Assembly: GCF_011752815.1 (NCBI RefSeq) | Contig: NZ_VWWV01000001.1 | Location: 1,612,001-1,676,000 of the forward strand | DNA length: 64,000 nucleotides | Source of the DNA: Enterobacter sp. Cy-643 | GTDB lineage: Bacteria > Pseudomonadota > Gammaproteobacteria > Enterobacterales > Enterobacteriaceae | Reading direction: 5' to 3' | Shown here: piece by piece, positions 47,003 to 56,649 of the stretch | Layout of the letters: each line of letters begins with the position of its first letter | Numbering within the stretch: position 1 is the first letter of the stretch | Notes under the pieces: generated by a model | Databases searched by the model: none | The model's input: only the letters and a program-made list of their open reading frames with translations | What the model was told of the DNA's origin: nothing | Position numbers and translations under genes: made by a program

Positions 47003-47035
47003 AAAAAAGCCCCGCGGCTTTTACGCGGCGGGGCT
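47003..47035 (-). terminator. rho-independent terminator of opgD
   Basis: AGCCCCGC (47008-47015) and GCGGGGCT (47028-47035) form an 8-bp stem. On the minus strand it is followed by a T-run (AAAAAA at 47003-47008 on plus). It starts 8 bases after the opgD stop. Confidence 0.9.
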
Positions 47036-47042
47036 GGGGTCA

Positions 47043-48698
47043 TTAACGCATTTCCCGGTCGTCGACGTATTTACGTTTGTCCGGCGGCGGCGGGAAGTAC
47101 TGGTACAGCCAGGTTTCACTGATGGCTTTGCCCTGGCAGCGCAGGAACATACGCATCTCAACCGGGTCGGTGGCGTCGTTGGTCGGGTACCAGTCAAACA
47201 GAATGCGGTAGCCGTCAAACGGTTCGACGTAGAGGATCTCAACCTGCTTCGCTTCGCCGTTGGAGAGCGTAATCACCGGCTCAATCCCCTTCGGCGCGGC
47301 GGCTTTCAAATCGCCCCCGATAAAATCAATGGCAAAGCGGCGAGACCATTTATCCGGGAAGTGTTCGCCCGGCGCCCAGCCTTCCGGGAAACTGCCCATG
47401 CCTGTGCGGGTGGCGTAAACGCGGGCCAGATCCGTCGTCACCGGCGGCAGACCGCTCCAGTAGAGGCGATATTTAAACTCGAACTCGTCCCCGGCTTTGA
47501 CCGGTTTTTCCGGCTGCCAGAAGCAGACAATATTGTCGAGCGTTTCACCGGTGGTCGGGATTTCCATCAGGCCAACGGTGCCTTTGCCCCACTTGTTACG
47601 CGGCTCCACCCACAGGCTCGGACGCTTGTTGTACCAGCCCATGATGTCCTGGTAGCTGGCAAAGTCGTGATCCAGCTGCAGCAGGCCAAAGCCTTTCGGG
47701 TTCTCGTCCATAAAGGCGTTGAACTGCAGTTTTTGCGGGTTATTCAGCGGGCGACAAATCCACTCGCCGTTACCGCGCCACATGGCCAGGCGGTCGGAGT
47801 CATGAATTTGCGGGTGAATGGTGTCGCAGGTGCGGCGTTCGTTGGTACCGCAGGCAAACATGCTGGTCATCGGCGCGATGCCCAGCTGCTTGACGTCTTT
47901 CCGGGCATAAAGGTGGTTATCCACCTCCATCACCACGCGCTCGGCTTCGCAGCTGATAATAAATTTATACGCACCGGTCACGCTTGGGCTGTCGAGTAAG
48001 GCGTACACCACAAAGGTGGTGTCGGAAGCTTTCGGCGTTTCAAACCAGAACGAGGTGAAGTCCGGGAACTCTTCCGGCGTATCGGTAAAGGTGTCCACCG
48101 CGAGGCCACGGGCGGAAAGGCCGTACTGATAGGTGCTGTCTACGGCACGGAAGTAGCTCGCCCCCAGGAAGGAGACCACGTCACGGCGCGCCAGTTCCGG
48201 TGCCTTGAAGACTTTCAGGCCGGCAAAGCCGAGATCCGTCTGGCCTTCGAGCTGTTTGGTGTCTACGCCGGCATTGTTGTAGTTAAACAATTCCGGGCGG
48301 AAGTGGATTTCGCGCGCCTGGTGGGTGGCGGAATCAAGCGAGAACATTCTGACGCGGCGGCGGAACCCCATGCCGACGTGGAAAAATTGCACGTCAAGCT
48401 GGCGGTTTTCGATGTTGTTCCACAGCGAATGATCGGCGTCGTACTGAATGGCGTTATAGGCCTGAGGCGTCAGGTTAGCCAGGGTGTTGGGCAGCGCGCG
48501 CGGTGCACCGCCCCACGGTTTTTTCGACAGGTCGTGCGCCATGCCCTGAAGCACCGCAAAATCGAAGGCGGTTGAGTGCCCGTCGGCAATGCCGGATTCG
48601 GCGGCAAAGGCGCTTCGGGAGAACAGCGTGGCAAGGGTTGGCGTGCCGCAGGCAGCGGCGAGAGCCATAGAGGCCTGGATAAAACGTCTGCGATTCAT
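47043..48698 (-). CDS. opgD: OpgD (MdoD), osmoregulated periplasmic glucan protein
   Basis: 551 residues, equal to E. coli OpgD. Twin-arginine signal peptide [15 protein letters not shown], cleavage after SAFA. The mature protein has the MdoG/OpgG domain ([20 protein letters not shown]..., [19 protein letters not shown]). It controls the backbone structure of osmoregulated periplasmic glucans, and OpgD/OpgG proteins are beta-glucanase-like. Single gene with its own terminator. ydcH, found next to opgD in E. coli, is missing here. Confidence 0.96.
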   Translation of the reverse strand: MNRRRFIQASMALAAACGTPTLATLFSRSAFAAESGIADGHSTAFDFAVLQGMAHDLSKKPWGGAPRALPNTLANLTPQAYNAIQYDADHSLWNNIENRQLDVQFFHVGMGFRRRVRMFSLDSATHQAREIHFRPELFNYNNAGVDTKQLEGQTDLGFAGLKVFKAPELARRDVVSFLGASYFRAVDSTYQYGLSARGLAVDTFTDTPEEFPDFTSFWFETPKASDTTFVVYALLDSPSVTGAYKFIISCEAERVVMEVDNHLYARKDVKQLGIAPMTSMFACGTNERRTCDTIHPQIHDSDRLAMWRGNGEWICRPLNNPQKLQFNAFMDENPKGFGLLQLDHDFASYQDIMGWYNKRPSLWVEPRNKWGKGTVGLMEIPTTGETLDNIVCFWQPEKPVKAGDEFEFKYRLYWSGLPPVTTDLARVYATRTGMGSFPEGWAPGEHFPDKWSRRFAIDFIGGDLKAAAPKGIEPVITLSNGEAKQVEILYVEPFDGYRILFDWYPTNDATDPVEMRMFLRCQGKAISETWLYQYFPPPPDKRKYVDDREMR

Positions 48699-48914
48699 GC
48701 CTGAGAAATCGTCCTTATGTGTCGATGTGTTTTGCTCCTCCCGGCGGGAAGAACAGCGGCAAGAGACTGCTACCTGTACGACCGCACACTCTAGACAAAA
48801 TTCACAGTGAATCCAATGGGCGGAGAAGACGTTTGGGGGAGGAACGAAGGTTTTTTTTCAGGAAACCAGATATCACCGAAAAATTCACCATTGCCTGGCG
48901 AAAAAAGCGTTAAA
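48699..48914. other. intergenic region upstream of opgD
   Basis: Together with the terminator after it, 254 bases between the start of opgD and the amino-acid binding protein gene. Apart from that terminator I see no feature I can name; it should hold the opgD promoter. Confidence 0.4.
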
Positions 48915-48942
48915 GGCTCGTCAGCCAGCGTGCCGACGAGCC
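48915..48942 (-). terminator. terminator of the amino-acid binding protein gene
   Basis: GGCTCGTC (48915-48922) and GACGAGCC (48935-48942) pair; on the minus strand TTTAACGCTTTTTT follows. It lies 11 bases beyond the gene stop. Confidence 0.75.
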
Positions 48943-48952
48943 CTGTTAAAGC

Positions 48953-49732
48953 TTACTTTACGCTGACGTCGATGCCGGGGAAGAACTTCTGCGCAAGCTT
49001 CGTCACGGTGCCATCGGCTTTTACCTTATCAATGGCCGCATCCAGCTCTTTTTTAGTGACAGTGTCACCTTTACGCAGACCAAAGCCAATCCCGCTGCCG
49101 AGAATGGTGTCGTCGCTGACCGGTTTGCCGATAAAGCCAAAGCCCTTGCCCTGCGGCGTGCTGAGGAAGCCCGCCTGACCCGCCGCGGACATCACCAGCG
49201 AGGCATCAATACGGCCATTCAGCAAGTCAGCCCAGGCCATGTTCTGGTCTTTGTAAGACACAACGTTGACGCCCTGCTTTTCCCAGTGCTCTTTGGCATA
49301 GGTTTCCTGAATGGAGCCCTGGAGCACGCCGATGGTTTTGCCTTTTAGCCCTTCCGCCGTGGCTTCAAGGCCGCTGCCTTCTTTGCCCACCAGCTGAGAC
49401 GGAATACGGTAGATGGGCTGGGTAAAGTCAATGCTTTTACGACGCTGCTCGGTGATGTTCATTGCCGAGTTGATGGCGTCAAACTTCTTCGCCACCAGCC
49501 CCGGGATCAGCGAATCGAACGACGTTTCTACCCAGGTACATTTCAGGCTGGCCGCCTGGCAAATGGCTTTCCCCAGCTCGACGTCAAACCCTTCCAGCTC
49601 CCCCGCGCTGTTGCGGCTTTCAAACGGGGGATACTCCGCTTCGAGGCCATAGCGCAGCTCGCCGGCGGCCAGCGCCGAAAACGAAGAACACAGCCCAAGC
49701 AGCAAACTCAGCGCATACACTTTTTTCATCAT
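48953..49732 (-). CDS. amino-acid ABC transporter substrate-binding protein (Lys/Arg/Orn/His type)
   Basis: 259 residues with signal peptide (cleavage near SALA-AGE, ~23). SBP_bac_3 features: LRYGLEAEYPPFESRNSAGELEGFDVELGKAICQ, FDSLIPGLVAKKFDAINSAMNITEQRRKSIDFTQPIY. It is closest to ArgT/HisJ/ArtJ proteins that bind basic amino acids. No permease or ATPase is encoded nearby. Same operon as the aminotransferase gene (9 bases apart), so the imported amino acid is likely the transaminase substrate or inducer. Confidence 0.88.
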   Translation of the reverse strand: MMKKVYALSLLLGLCSSFSALAAGELRYGLEAEYPPFESRNSAGELEGFDVELGKAICQAASLKCTWVETSFDSLIPGLVAKKFDAINSAMNITEQRRKSIDFTQPIYRIPSQLVGKEGSGLEATAEGLKGKTIGVLQGSIQETYAKEHWEKQGVNVVSYKDQNMAWADLLNGRIDASLVMSAAGQAGFLSTPQGKGFGFIGKPVSDDTILGSGIGFGLRKGDTVTKKELDAAIDKVKADGTVTKLAQKFFPGIDVSVK

Positions 49733-49741
49733 GACCCCTTA

Positions 49742-50911
49742 TCAGCGTGGCTTAACCCGGCACAGCGCCTCAGCGCCCGCCCGTAATGTGGCTTCATCTT
49801 TGGCAAATGAAAGCCGGATAATTTTATTGTCGGTACCGTCGGTATAAAACGCGGAGAGCGGAATGGTCGCCACGCCGTAATCGGTGATTAACCGCTTCAC
49901 CATCTCGCTGTCGGACTCATCGCTGAAGTGCCCGAAGCGGGCCAGCAGGAAGAACGATCCCCCGCTCGGCAGCAGTTCAAACGGCGAATCGGCCAGCAAA
50001 GACTGCATTAAATCACGCTTGCGCTGATAAAACGCCGCCAGTGAAAGATACGTTTGCGGATCGCTCATATAGTCGGCGAACGCATACTGCATCGGCGTGT
50101 CGGCGGAGAACATCAGGAACTGATGCACCTTGCAGATTTCATCCATCAGCGCCGCCGGGGCCAGGCAATACCCGACCCGCCAGCCCGTGACGTGAAAGGT
50201 TTTGCCGAATGACGAGACAATCACGCTGCGTTCGGCAAGCTGCGGGTGTGTCGCCATGCCGTGGTGGTTTTTGCCGTCAAAGACGATGTGTTCATAGACT
50301 TCATCGGACAGGATCACAATGTCGGTGTCGCGGGTTACCGCCGCCAGCATTTCGAGGTCATGGGCGCTAAATACCTGCCCGCTTGGGTTATGCGGCGTGT
50401 TCACGATGATCATCCGCGTGCGGGGCGTAATCACCGCCCGCACTTCGTCCCAGTCAACGGTGAAATCCGGCAGGCTTAGCTTGAGCGCCACCGGTTTGGC
50501 GCCCTGCAGGCGGACAATCGGCGCGTAGCTGTCGAAAGAAGGCTCAAAATAGATAACTTCATCGCCGGGATGAACCAGGCCGCTGATAGCGGAATACAGC
50601 CCCTCGCTGGCGCTGGCGGTGACCAGAACCTCGTCGACAGGATCATAAACCGACCCGTAGAGGCTAGCCACTTTGTCGGCAATCAGCTGTTTCAGGGACG
50701 CCAGGCCGGTCATCGGGGCGTACTGGTTATGCCCTTCCTGCATAGCTTTGGTGACGCCGGCAATCAGTTTCGGGTCGCAGGGGAAATTGGGGGCCCCCTG
50801 AGAAAGATTTATCGCCTTGTACTGCGCGGAAAGCTGGCCGATCACCGTAAAAATCGTGGTTCCGACGTCCGGCAATTTTGAACGTTGTTGTACCGGGGTT
50901 TGTATGGCCAT
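49742..50911 (-). CDS. PLP aminotransferase (YbdL/KAT-like, class I/II)
   Basis: 389 residues from the ATG at 50911, with AGGAGC upstream; an earlier in-frame codon adds 10 residues without support. Fold type I: NLSQGAPNFPCDP, NTPHNPSGQVF, the PLP lysine in VSSFGKTFHVTGWRVG. It is closest to E. coli YbdL (methionine/aromatic aminotransferase). Actual donor and acceptor are not certain. First gene of a two-gene unit with the amino-acid binding protein; a LysR regulator is divergent. Confidence 0.87.
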   Translation of the reverse strand: MAIQTPVQQRSKLPDVGTTIFTVIGQLSAQYKAINLSQGAPNFPCDPKLIAGVTKAMQEGHNQYAPMTGLASLKQLIADKVASLYGSVYDPVDEVLVTASASEGLYSAISGLVHPGDEVIYFEPSFDSYAPIVRLQGAKPVALKLSLPDFTVDWDEVRAVITPRTRMIIVNTPHNPSGQVFSAHDLEMLAAVTRDTDIVILSDEVYEHIVFDGKNHHGMATHPQLAERSVIVSSFGKTFHVTGWRVGYCLAPAALMDEICKVHQFLMFSADTPMQYAFADYMSDPQTYLSLAAFYQRKRDLMQSLLADSPFELLPSGGSFFLLARFGHFSDESDSEMVKRLITDYGVATIPLSAFYTDGTDNKIIRLSFAKDEATLRAGAEALCRVKPR

Positions 50912-51029
50912 AGCGGCTCCTGAACATGATGCGATTTGCATAACTATTCAATCTTGCTGCCATTGCCACGACAATCGAATTGTTGTCATAATAGCCATGC
51001 AAAAAATGCATAGCTCAGCGGAGAGCATC

Positions 51030-51884
51030 ATGACCCGGCGTAATTTTCCCCTTAATACTCTCGATGCTTTTCTGGTCACGGCCAGGCACCTGAACCTCAC
51101 CCGGGCGGCAAAAGAGCTTTGCCTGACGCAGGGCGCCGTCAGCCGAAAAATTGCGGCGCTGGAGCAGTGGCTGGGATTCGCACTTTTTGAGCGCCATGCA
51201 CGCGGGTTACGCCTCACGCCGCAAGGTAGCGCCCTGCTGCCCGATCTCCAGAGCGCCTTTAACACGCTGCTGGACGTGGCCGACAGAGCCTGTCACAGGC
51301 CTGAGATTCTTCGTCTTAAGGCCCCCACCTGCGCCATGCGCTGGCTGGTGCCGAAGCTGATTCAGCTTGAGCAGCGTATGCCGGAGATCCAGGTCGCGTT
51401 GACCACGACCGTGGAGCACGGCGTCAATTTCAAAAACGAGCCGTTTGATGCCGCCATCGTGTTCGGGCAGCAGGCCAAAAGCGGCGCGCTGCTGTTTGAA
51501 GAAAGCCTGACGCCGGTTATCAGTCCGGCGCTGCTGCTGCCGGAGACGAGCAACTGGGAGCGTCTGACCTTTCTGCACCCGACTCGCGATCGCACCGACT
51601 GGTCATTATGGCTTGCAAATAACCCTTCGCCACCGCGGCAGTCGATGCAGAAAAATCAGCATTTCGACACTATGGATCTGGCGATCAGCGCCGCCATTCA
51701 GGGGTTTGGGATAGCCATCGCAGATGAAACGCTGGTGGCCGAAGATCTTCTTACCGGGCGGTTAGTCCGGCCTTTTGCCGGGAGCGTAAAAACCGGGGCC
51801 AGCTACAGGCTGGCGGTGAAGCCCGGCAGCGAAGGCGCCGCCGGGCTGGAGGCATTTTGCAATGCGTTACTCAGTCCAGGCTGA
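51030..51884 (+). CDS. LysR-family regulator (GcvA type)
   Basis: 284 residues from the ATG at 51030 with GGAGAG upstream; a much longer in-frame form adds residues outside the family. HTH FLVTARHLNLTRAAKELCLTQGAVSRKIAALEQWLGFALFERHARGLRLT. The effector domain has AIVFGQQAKSGALLFEESLTPVISPALL, as in GcvA relatives. Divergent from the aminotransferase operon, so probably its regulator. Its 3' end overlaps the esterase gene by 14 bases, convergent. Confidence 0.86.
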   Translation: MTRRNFPLNTLDAFLVTARHLNLTRAAKELCLTQGAVSRKIAALEQWLGFALFERHARGLRLTPQGSALLPDLQSAFNTLLDVADRACHRPEILRLKAPTCAMRWLVPKLIQLEQRMPEIQVALTTTVEHGVNFKNEPFDAAIVFGQQAKSGALLFEESLTPVISPALLLPETSNWERLTFLHPTRDRTDWSLWLANNPSPPRQSMQKNQHFDTMDLAISAAIQGFGIAIADETLVAEDLLTGRLVRPFAGSVKTGASYRLAVKPGSEGAAGLEAFCNALLSPG

Positions 51885-53373
51885 CATGGTGTTTCATCAC
51901 TCGCTTAAATAACTGCATTCTCAGCCGCATAAAGCGATTTTCTACCTTAAACTGCGCCCGTAGATGCACGCCCAGCCGCAGCGTGCGGTCCCGCCCTTTG
52001 GTGCTGGCGGGCCAGCTTATCGGCCCGGGTAGCGCTTTACTGTGCGCCCTGGCGCTGCGGGCGAAGCTGACCCAATAATCGCCAATTTGAGCGGCAAACT
52101 GCAGGTCTCGCTCAGTCACATATTCATTTGCGGGCGGGGAAAGTTGCAGCGTGTTAAAGACATAAGCCACTTCGTTGCCGTGCCAGGTGCCGTTGGCGTA
52201 GGTTTCACGCTCGGCCTCCGCCACGTAGTCAAAATAATACCGCCAGCAGGGCTGGCCTGCGCGCTGCTGCGCCTGCATCACCACAAAACCCAGCGTGGTA
52301 AACGCCATATCCCGGCACACCTGACGCCCCAGCTCAGCGTCGCCTTTAACGCCAGGATACAGCAGCTTGATAAGCCCCAAACCAAGACGCTTTTCCCGAC
52401 GCAGAAGCTCAACCTGCCCGGCGGGATCTATCCCGAAGTAGCTCAGCACGCTGGCTTCATCGCTATTGCTGCCTACCATCAGCGGCATGCGGTGCTGCCG
52501 CGCGGCAAAAAACGTCTCCAGCATTGGTTCAGGCAAAACAATATCGCCGCTGATGGGCGTCGGTCCGATATTTAACGGGGCTTCAAGCGCCCATAACTCA
52601 CTGGCGGGAAGGGAACGCAGCGCTTTTGCGTCTGCATTTTTCAACCCAAAATGTTCTGCCACCGCCACGCCGCGCTTCAATGCTTTACGACGATCGACAT
52701 CCGGCAGCGTATAGGCACTTTGTATAATCCCTTTGTGGAACAGGCCGCTGGCTAAAGGCGACGCCAGCAGAGAAAGCACGCTGCGAGCACCTGCTGACTC
52801 GCCAAACAGCGTGACGTTGCCGGCATCACCGCCAAAGGCCGCGATGTTGTTCCGCACCCACTTCAGGGCGGCTATCTGATCGAGCAAGGCAAAGTTGTGA
52901 ATCGGCCCGTCCGGGTTTTCTTCGTCCAGCGCGGGATGAGCAAAAAAGCCCAGATGCCCGAGCCGGTAGTTCACCGTCACTAACACCACGCCCCGCGAGG
53001 CCAGCGCGGCGCCATCATACGGAGGTAGAGAACCCGCGCCGATGGTAAAGCCGCCTCCGTGCAGCCAGACCATTACCGGCAAAGGCTGGTCTGTTCGCCG
53101 GGCGGGTGTCCAGATATTGAGATAAAGGCAGTCTTCTGAGAACTGCCCCGGATCGCCGCCGCCGACGGCTTTGCAGTATTCCAGGCTTTGCCAGCAGGCC
53201 GGAGCGAAAGTGTCGGCAACGCGAATACCTTGCCAGTTTTCTGGCGGCTGAGGCGCGCACCAGCGCAGGTTTTCAATGGGAGGCATGGCAAAAGGAATAC
53301 CGCGATACACCGCAATATCCCCCTGAAGGACGCCGCTCAGTTGACCCTGAGCGACGTTAACAACGTGTTCCAT
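51871..53373 (-). CDS. type B carboxylesterase (para-nitrobenzyl esterase family)
   Basis: 500 residues from the ATG at 53373 (MEHVVNVAQGQLSG), which has AAGGA upstream; a 19-residue longer in-frame form has no family support. Catalytic serine in TLFGESAGARS (GESAG), oxyanion HGGG (WLHGGGFTIGAG), GPIHNFALLDQIAALKWVRNNIAAFGGD the typical stretch. The carboxylesterase/lipase family cleaves carboxylic esters; substrate unknown. It overlaps the LysR gene by 14 bases and lies 41 bases from ydcJ. Confidence 0.9.
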   Translation of the reverse strand: MEHVVNVAQGQLSGVLQGDIAVYRGIPFAMPPIENLRWCAPQPPENWQGIRVADTFAPACWQSLEYCKAVGGGDPGQFSEDCLYLNIWTPARRTDQPLPVMVWLHGGGFTIGAGSLPPYDGAALASRGVVLVTVNYRLGHLGFFAHPALDEENPDGPIHNFALLDQIAALKWVRNNIAAFGGDAGNVTLFGESAGARSVLSLLASPLASGLFHKGIIQSAYTLPDVDRRKALKRGVAVAEHFGLKNADAKALRSLPASELWALEAPLNIGPTPISGDIVLPEPMLETFFAARQHRMPLMVGSNSDEASVLSYFGIDPAGQVELLRREKRLGLGLIKLLYPGVKGDAELGRQVCRDMAFTTLGFVVMQAQQRAGQPCWRYYFDYVAEAERETYANGTWHGNEVAYVFNTLQLSPPANEYVTERDLQFAAQIGDYWVSFARSARAHSKALPGPISWPASTKGRDRTLRLGVHLRAQFKVENRFMRLRMQLFKRVMKHHVSLD

Positions 53374-53414
53374 CTGCTGTTCCTTGTGGCTGACATTCCA
53401 GCAGGGTAACGCGT

Positions 53415-54761
53415 TTACAGTAAACCGCAACGACGTTTGCTGCGATCCTCCGCCTGTTGATAAAGGCTGAACTCATCGGCCACCGTCTCGCCAAGCGCCG
53501 TTTCGAACTCGCTGCGGCTGGCGTGCCCGTGCTGCCGCTGCCCGCCGTCGCTGCCTAAATTCGACTGGAAGATGCCCGCGGCGCTAACCGGCAGGAAATC
53601 TTCATAGATGATAGGCTGGGCGATGAGCCAGCCGCGCTCGATCAGCAACTGCGGATCGTCGCCCGGTTTGATGGACTGCCGATGCATGTCCCCTACCGGC
53701 GTCAGGCGATAGCGGAAATAGGCCAGCCCCTGTCGACGAAGCAGCGCGTCGCTGTCCGGGAAGCGGCTGAACACCTCATGCAAATGCTGCTGATGGCTTA
53801 GATTGTCCGTGCCGTTACCCGCTTCGAGCAATAATTCATCATACAGCGCGCGGCCTTTAGGCGTCAGCGCCACGCCGCGCTGTTCAATCTCACCAAAACG
53901 GGCGGTGTGCGTGCCGTGATGCTCACCGGCAAACAAAATAGGCTCTTCCAGCGCTTTAAAACTGGTCTGACGCAGCAAAATGGGGCGCTCACGGCGAGGT
54001 GGCCCTTCAATAATGGCTTTGGGCGAAATGCCCCGCTCGGGCATCAGCGCCTGAACGCGGTCAATATCCAGCGTGCGCGGCGTGAGATGGTTGATATGGC
54101 AGCCACGGAAACAAACCACATCGGCAATCAGGCGATGTTCGTCGTGCAGGGCGCGGTAAGTGTCGGCGTCAACCGTGGCATGCTGATGCCAGCGGAAGGT
54201 TTCCAGCGCTTCGGCCACAAAGATGTTCGCTTCTGTCTCGCTAAAACCGCCCTGACTGTCGTGGAGATCGAGCATTTCGCGGCAGCGGGGAGTGAAGATG
54301 TCGCGTTTGTCGAGAATGGCGGCAGCACGCGCCCTGAGCGTCGGGTTATCGATAAGCTCGAGACGCAATAAAGAGGTAAACACGCGGAAGGGATTCCGCG
54401 CCAGCGCCTGGTCGTCAATCGGGCGGAACGCCGTGGAATGCACCGGCACGCCGGCCTGGGAAAGATCGTAGTAGCCCACCGGGTGCATGCCCATCACCGC
54501 GAAAATTCGCTTCAGCACGGCAAGTTCCCCGGCCTTACCTACTCGAATTGCGCCGTGGCGTTCCACATTTAATCTTGCCAGCTCGTCGGCATTTTCGAGT
54601 TGCTGGTGCAGCTCAGGATCGTGTTCCAGCACCGCCAGGTTTACATCCGCCACAAGTTCTAACAGCGTGCCGTATTGCGGAACTTCTTGCTGGTACATCG
54701 CCGACATAGCTTGCGAAAATTTGTCCCGAATCTCATCGGCCGTAAGGGTGTTCGCCATCAT
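53415..54761 (-). CDS. ydcJ: YdcJ, HglS-type 2-oxoadipate dioxygenase/decarboxylase
   Basis: 448 residues (E. coli 447); the first ATG at 54761 and a second at 54758 are both possible, with GGAGG upstream. DUF1338/HglS family of non-haem iron VOC-like enzymes: GVPVHSTAFRPIDDQALARNPFRVFTSLLRLELI, CHINHLTPRTLDI, RHGAIRVG. Characterised homologues convert 2-oxoadipate to D-2-hydroxyglutarate and CO2 in lysine catabolism. It is divergent from ydcI, as in E. coli, where the YdcJ physiological role is not fixed. Confidence 0.92.
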   Translation of the reverse strand: MMANTLTADEIRDKFSQAMSAMYQQEVPQYGTLLELVADVNLAVLEHDPELHQQLENADELARLNVERHGAIRVGKAGELAVLKRIFAVMGMHPVGYYDLSQAGVPVHSTAFRPIDDQALARNPFRVFTSLLRLELIDNPTLRARAAAILDKRDIFTPRCREMLDLHDSQGGFSETEANIFVAEALETFRWHQHATVDADTYRALHDEHRLIADVVCFRGCHINHLTPRTLDIDRVQALMPERGISPKAIIEGPPRRERPILLRQTSFKALEEPILFAGEHHGTHTARFGEIEQRGVALTPKGRALYDELLLEAGNGTDNLSHQQHLHEVFSRFPDSDALLRRQGLAYFRYRLTPVGDMHRQSIKPGDDPQLLIERGWLIAQPIIYEDFLPVSAAGIFQSNLGSDGGQRQHGHASRSEFETALGETVADEFSLYQQAEDRSKRRCGLL

Positions 54762-54879
54762 GTCATGCCTCCAGTGGATAGTGCTGAAAGCGTAGAACCT
54801 GGTAGATCACTTATCAGGAAGAATTTCCATTTTGTGATCTGCTTTGCAGCGCCTAAAAAGTAATTTTTTCAGCGCATTA

Positions 54880-54896
54880 CATAACACTGCGTTATG
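54880..54896. promoter_or_regulatory. candidate YdcI (LysR) operator in the ydcJ/ydcI region
   Basis: CATAAC-ACTGC-GTTATG is a perfect 6-5-6 inverted repeat; a further CATAAC half-site lies at 54906-54911. This fits the LysR T-N11-A type of site and lies between divergent ydcJ and ydcI. The rest of 54762-55137 is AT-rich, with nothing else assigned. Confidence 0.65.
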
Positions 54897-55137
54897 AAGA
54901 ATGGCCATAACAAAGAGTATAAATTAACAAAAAATTAACTAAAACAGGCCGTGTTAAAATCTGTAGACTCGCGTCACTTTTCAGCAAATTAGCCTCCACT
55001 TTGTCGAAATAATCTGCTCTGAATTAAATCGGTTATCTGCCTGGTCATAGCTAAATGTTAATAATATTTTGCAATCAAGTTATCAAAATTCAACACCAGG
55101 GCTTGTCAGCGAAGCCGGACTGTTTTTAACATCGCTT

Positions 55138-56061
55138 ATGGAAAAAAATGGTCTCTTCAGTCAGCGCATTCGCTTGCGCCATTTACATACTTTCGTAGCC
55201 GTCGCACAGCAGGGAACACTGGGTCGCGCGGCTGAAACTCTTAACCTGAGCCAGCCGGCGCTCTCCAAAACCCTCAATGAACTGGAGCAGCTCACCGGTA
55301 CGCGCCTGTTCGAACGCGGGCGGTTAGGCGCGCAGCTCACGCTCACCGGCGAGCAGTTTTTAACCCATGCGGTAAAAGTGCTTGATGCCCTGAATCATGC
55401 CGGGCAGTCGTTTGTTCGCCGGGAAAACCGACCTTCTGATGTGATACGGATTGGCGCCCTGCCTACCGCCGCGCTGGGCATTTTACCGACGGTGATCGGC
55501 GAGTTTCATAAGCAACAGAGCGACGTTACCCTGCAGGTTGGCACCATGAATAACACCATGCTGCTGGCGGGGCTGAAGTCAGGAGAACTGGATTTAGGGA
55601 TTGGGCGCATGTCCGACCCTGAGCTGATGACGGGCCTGAACTATGAACTGCTGTTCCTTGAGTCTCTCAAGCTGGTTGTTCGCCCTAATCACCCGCTGCT
55701 GCATGAAAATATTACCCTTAGCCGGGTGATGGAATGGCCAGCGGTGGTTTCCCCCCAGGGCACCGTGCCGCGCGACAACGCGGAATCTTTGCTCGCTTCA
55801 CAGGGCTGCAAGCTGCCTTCAACCTGCATCGAAACGCTGTCGGCCTCGCTCTCCCGACAGCTGACCGTAGACTACAACTATGTCTGGTTTGTCCCTTCTG
55901 GCGCGGTGAAGGACGATTTGCGCCAGGGTACGCTGACCGCGCTTCCTGTCCCGATTCCGGGCGTCGGGGAACCTATCGGGATCCTTACGCGGGTGGACAC
56001 CCAGCTCTCAACGGCGGCGCAAATTTTGCTTTCTTCAATTCGTAAATCAATGCCGTCCTGA
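55138..56061 (+). CDS. ydcI: YdcI, LysR-family regulator
   Basis: 307 residues from the ATG at 55138 (MEKNGLFSQRIRLRHLHTF), the start that matches E. coli YdcI; an upstream in-frame extension of 23 residues is not family-like. HTH: GTLGRAAETLNLSQPALSKTLNELEQLTGTRLFERGRLGAQLT. Effector domain RIGALPTAALGILPTVIG. E. coli/Salmonella YdcI has been linked to acid-stress and central metabolism control. Divergent from ydcJ with a palindromic site between. Confidence 0.94.
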   Translation: MEKNGLFSQRIRLRHLHTFVAVAQQGTLGRAAETLNLSQPALSKTLNELEQLTGTRLFERGRLGAQLTLTGEQFLTHAVKVLDALNHAGQSFVRRENRPSDVIRIGALPTAALGILPTVIGEFHKQQSDVTLQVGTMNNTMLLAGLKSGELDLGIGRMSDPELMTGLNYELLFLESLKLVVRPNHPLLHENITLSRVMEWPAVVSPQGTVPRDNAESLLASQGCKLPSTCIETLSASLSRQLTVDYNYVWFVPSGAVKDDLRQGTLTALPVPIPGVGEPIGILTRVDTQLSTAAQILLSSIRKSMPS

Positions 56062-56085
56062 GGGAAATAGCCCCCATCCCGCCGC

Positions 56086-56649
56086 TCAACGGCTTCGTTT
56101 GGCGTGTTTCTCCCAGGTTTCCAGTTTGGCCTGCTCTGATTTTTTTAAAGCAACATAGCAGGCCCCGCTGCCGCCGTGATGCGGCATCGCCACGCAAAAA
56201 GCCTGGACTTCGTCAAACTCGGCCAGCCACCGCCCAAGGAAGCTCCGCACCACGTTGGCATGGGATTTATCTTCTCGCCCTTTGCCGTGCACGATCAGCA
56301 GATTACGCAGGCCATCCTGCTTTGCCTGCATAATGTAGGCAAACAGCATCTGCCGGCAGCGCTCTACGGGCTGGCGGAGCAGATTCAGGCTTGCCTGCTG
56401 GCTGTATTTTCCGAGCCGGAGCTTGTCCAGCACGCCGCTCTGCAGCCCTTCACGTTTGTACTCCAGCGGCATGTCGAGAGGAATGATGTCCAGAAAATCG
56501 GTGGTGAGAAAGTTATCAAGCTGGACAGGATCTGGCTTTACGCCAATGCTCTCTTTCTGAGGTTTGATCCACTGGCTGTTCGCACAGTTTTTCAGCGGTT
56601 TGACATCCTCCATGGCGTCAAGAAAAAGCGATTTGTCGTCAAGGTTCAC
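56086..56649 (-). CDS. smrA: SmrA (YdaL), Smr-domain endonuclease
   Basis: 187 residues from a GTG at 56649, chosen because AGGAGG lies 9 bases upstream and because the protein then reads NLDDKSLFLDAMEDVKPLK like E. coli SmrA. Smr domain in the second half with LLIVHGKGREDKSHANVVRSFL and HHGGSGACYVAL. The family nicks DNA or RNA; E. coli SmrA has DNA-nicking activity. Convergent with ydcI, 24 bases apart. Confidence 0.94.
   Translation of the reverse strand: MNLDDKSLFLDAMEDVKPLKNCANSQWIKPQKESIGVKPDPVQLDNFLTTDFLDIIPLDMPLEYKREGLQSGVLDKLRLGKYSQQASLNLLRQPVERCRQMLFAYIMQAKQDGLRNLLIVHGKGREDKSHANVVRSFLGRWLAEFDEVQAFCVAMPHHGGSGACYVALKKSEQAKLETWEKHAKRSR

Noticed and set aside
47361-47999. 212-codon plus-strand frame in opgD
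   Set aside because: Opposite-strand shadow of a conserved Tat-exported protein; no start signal.
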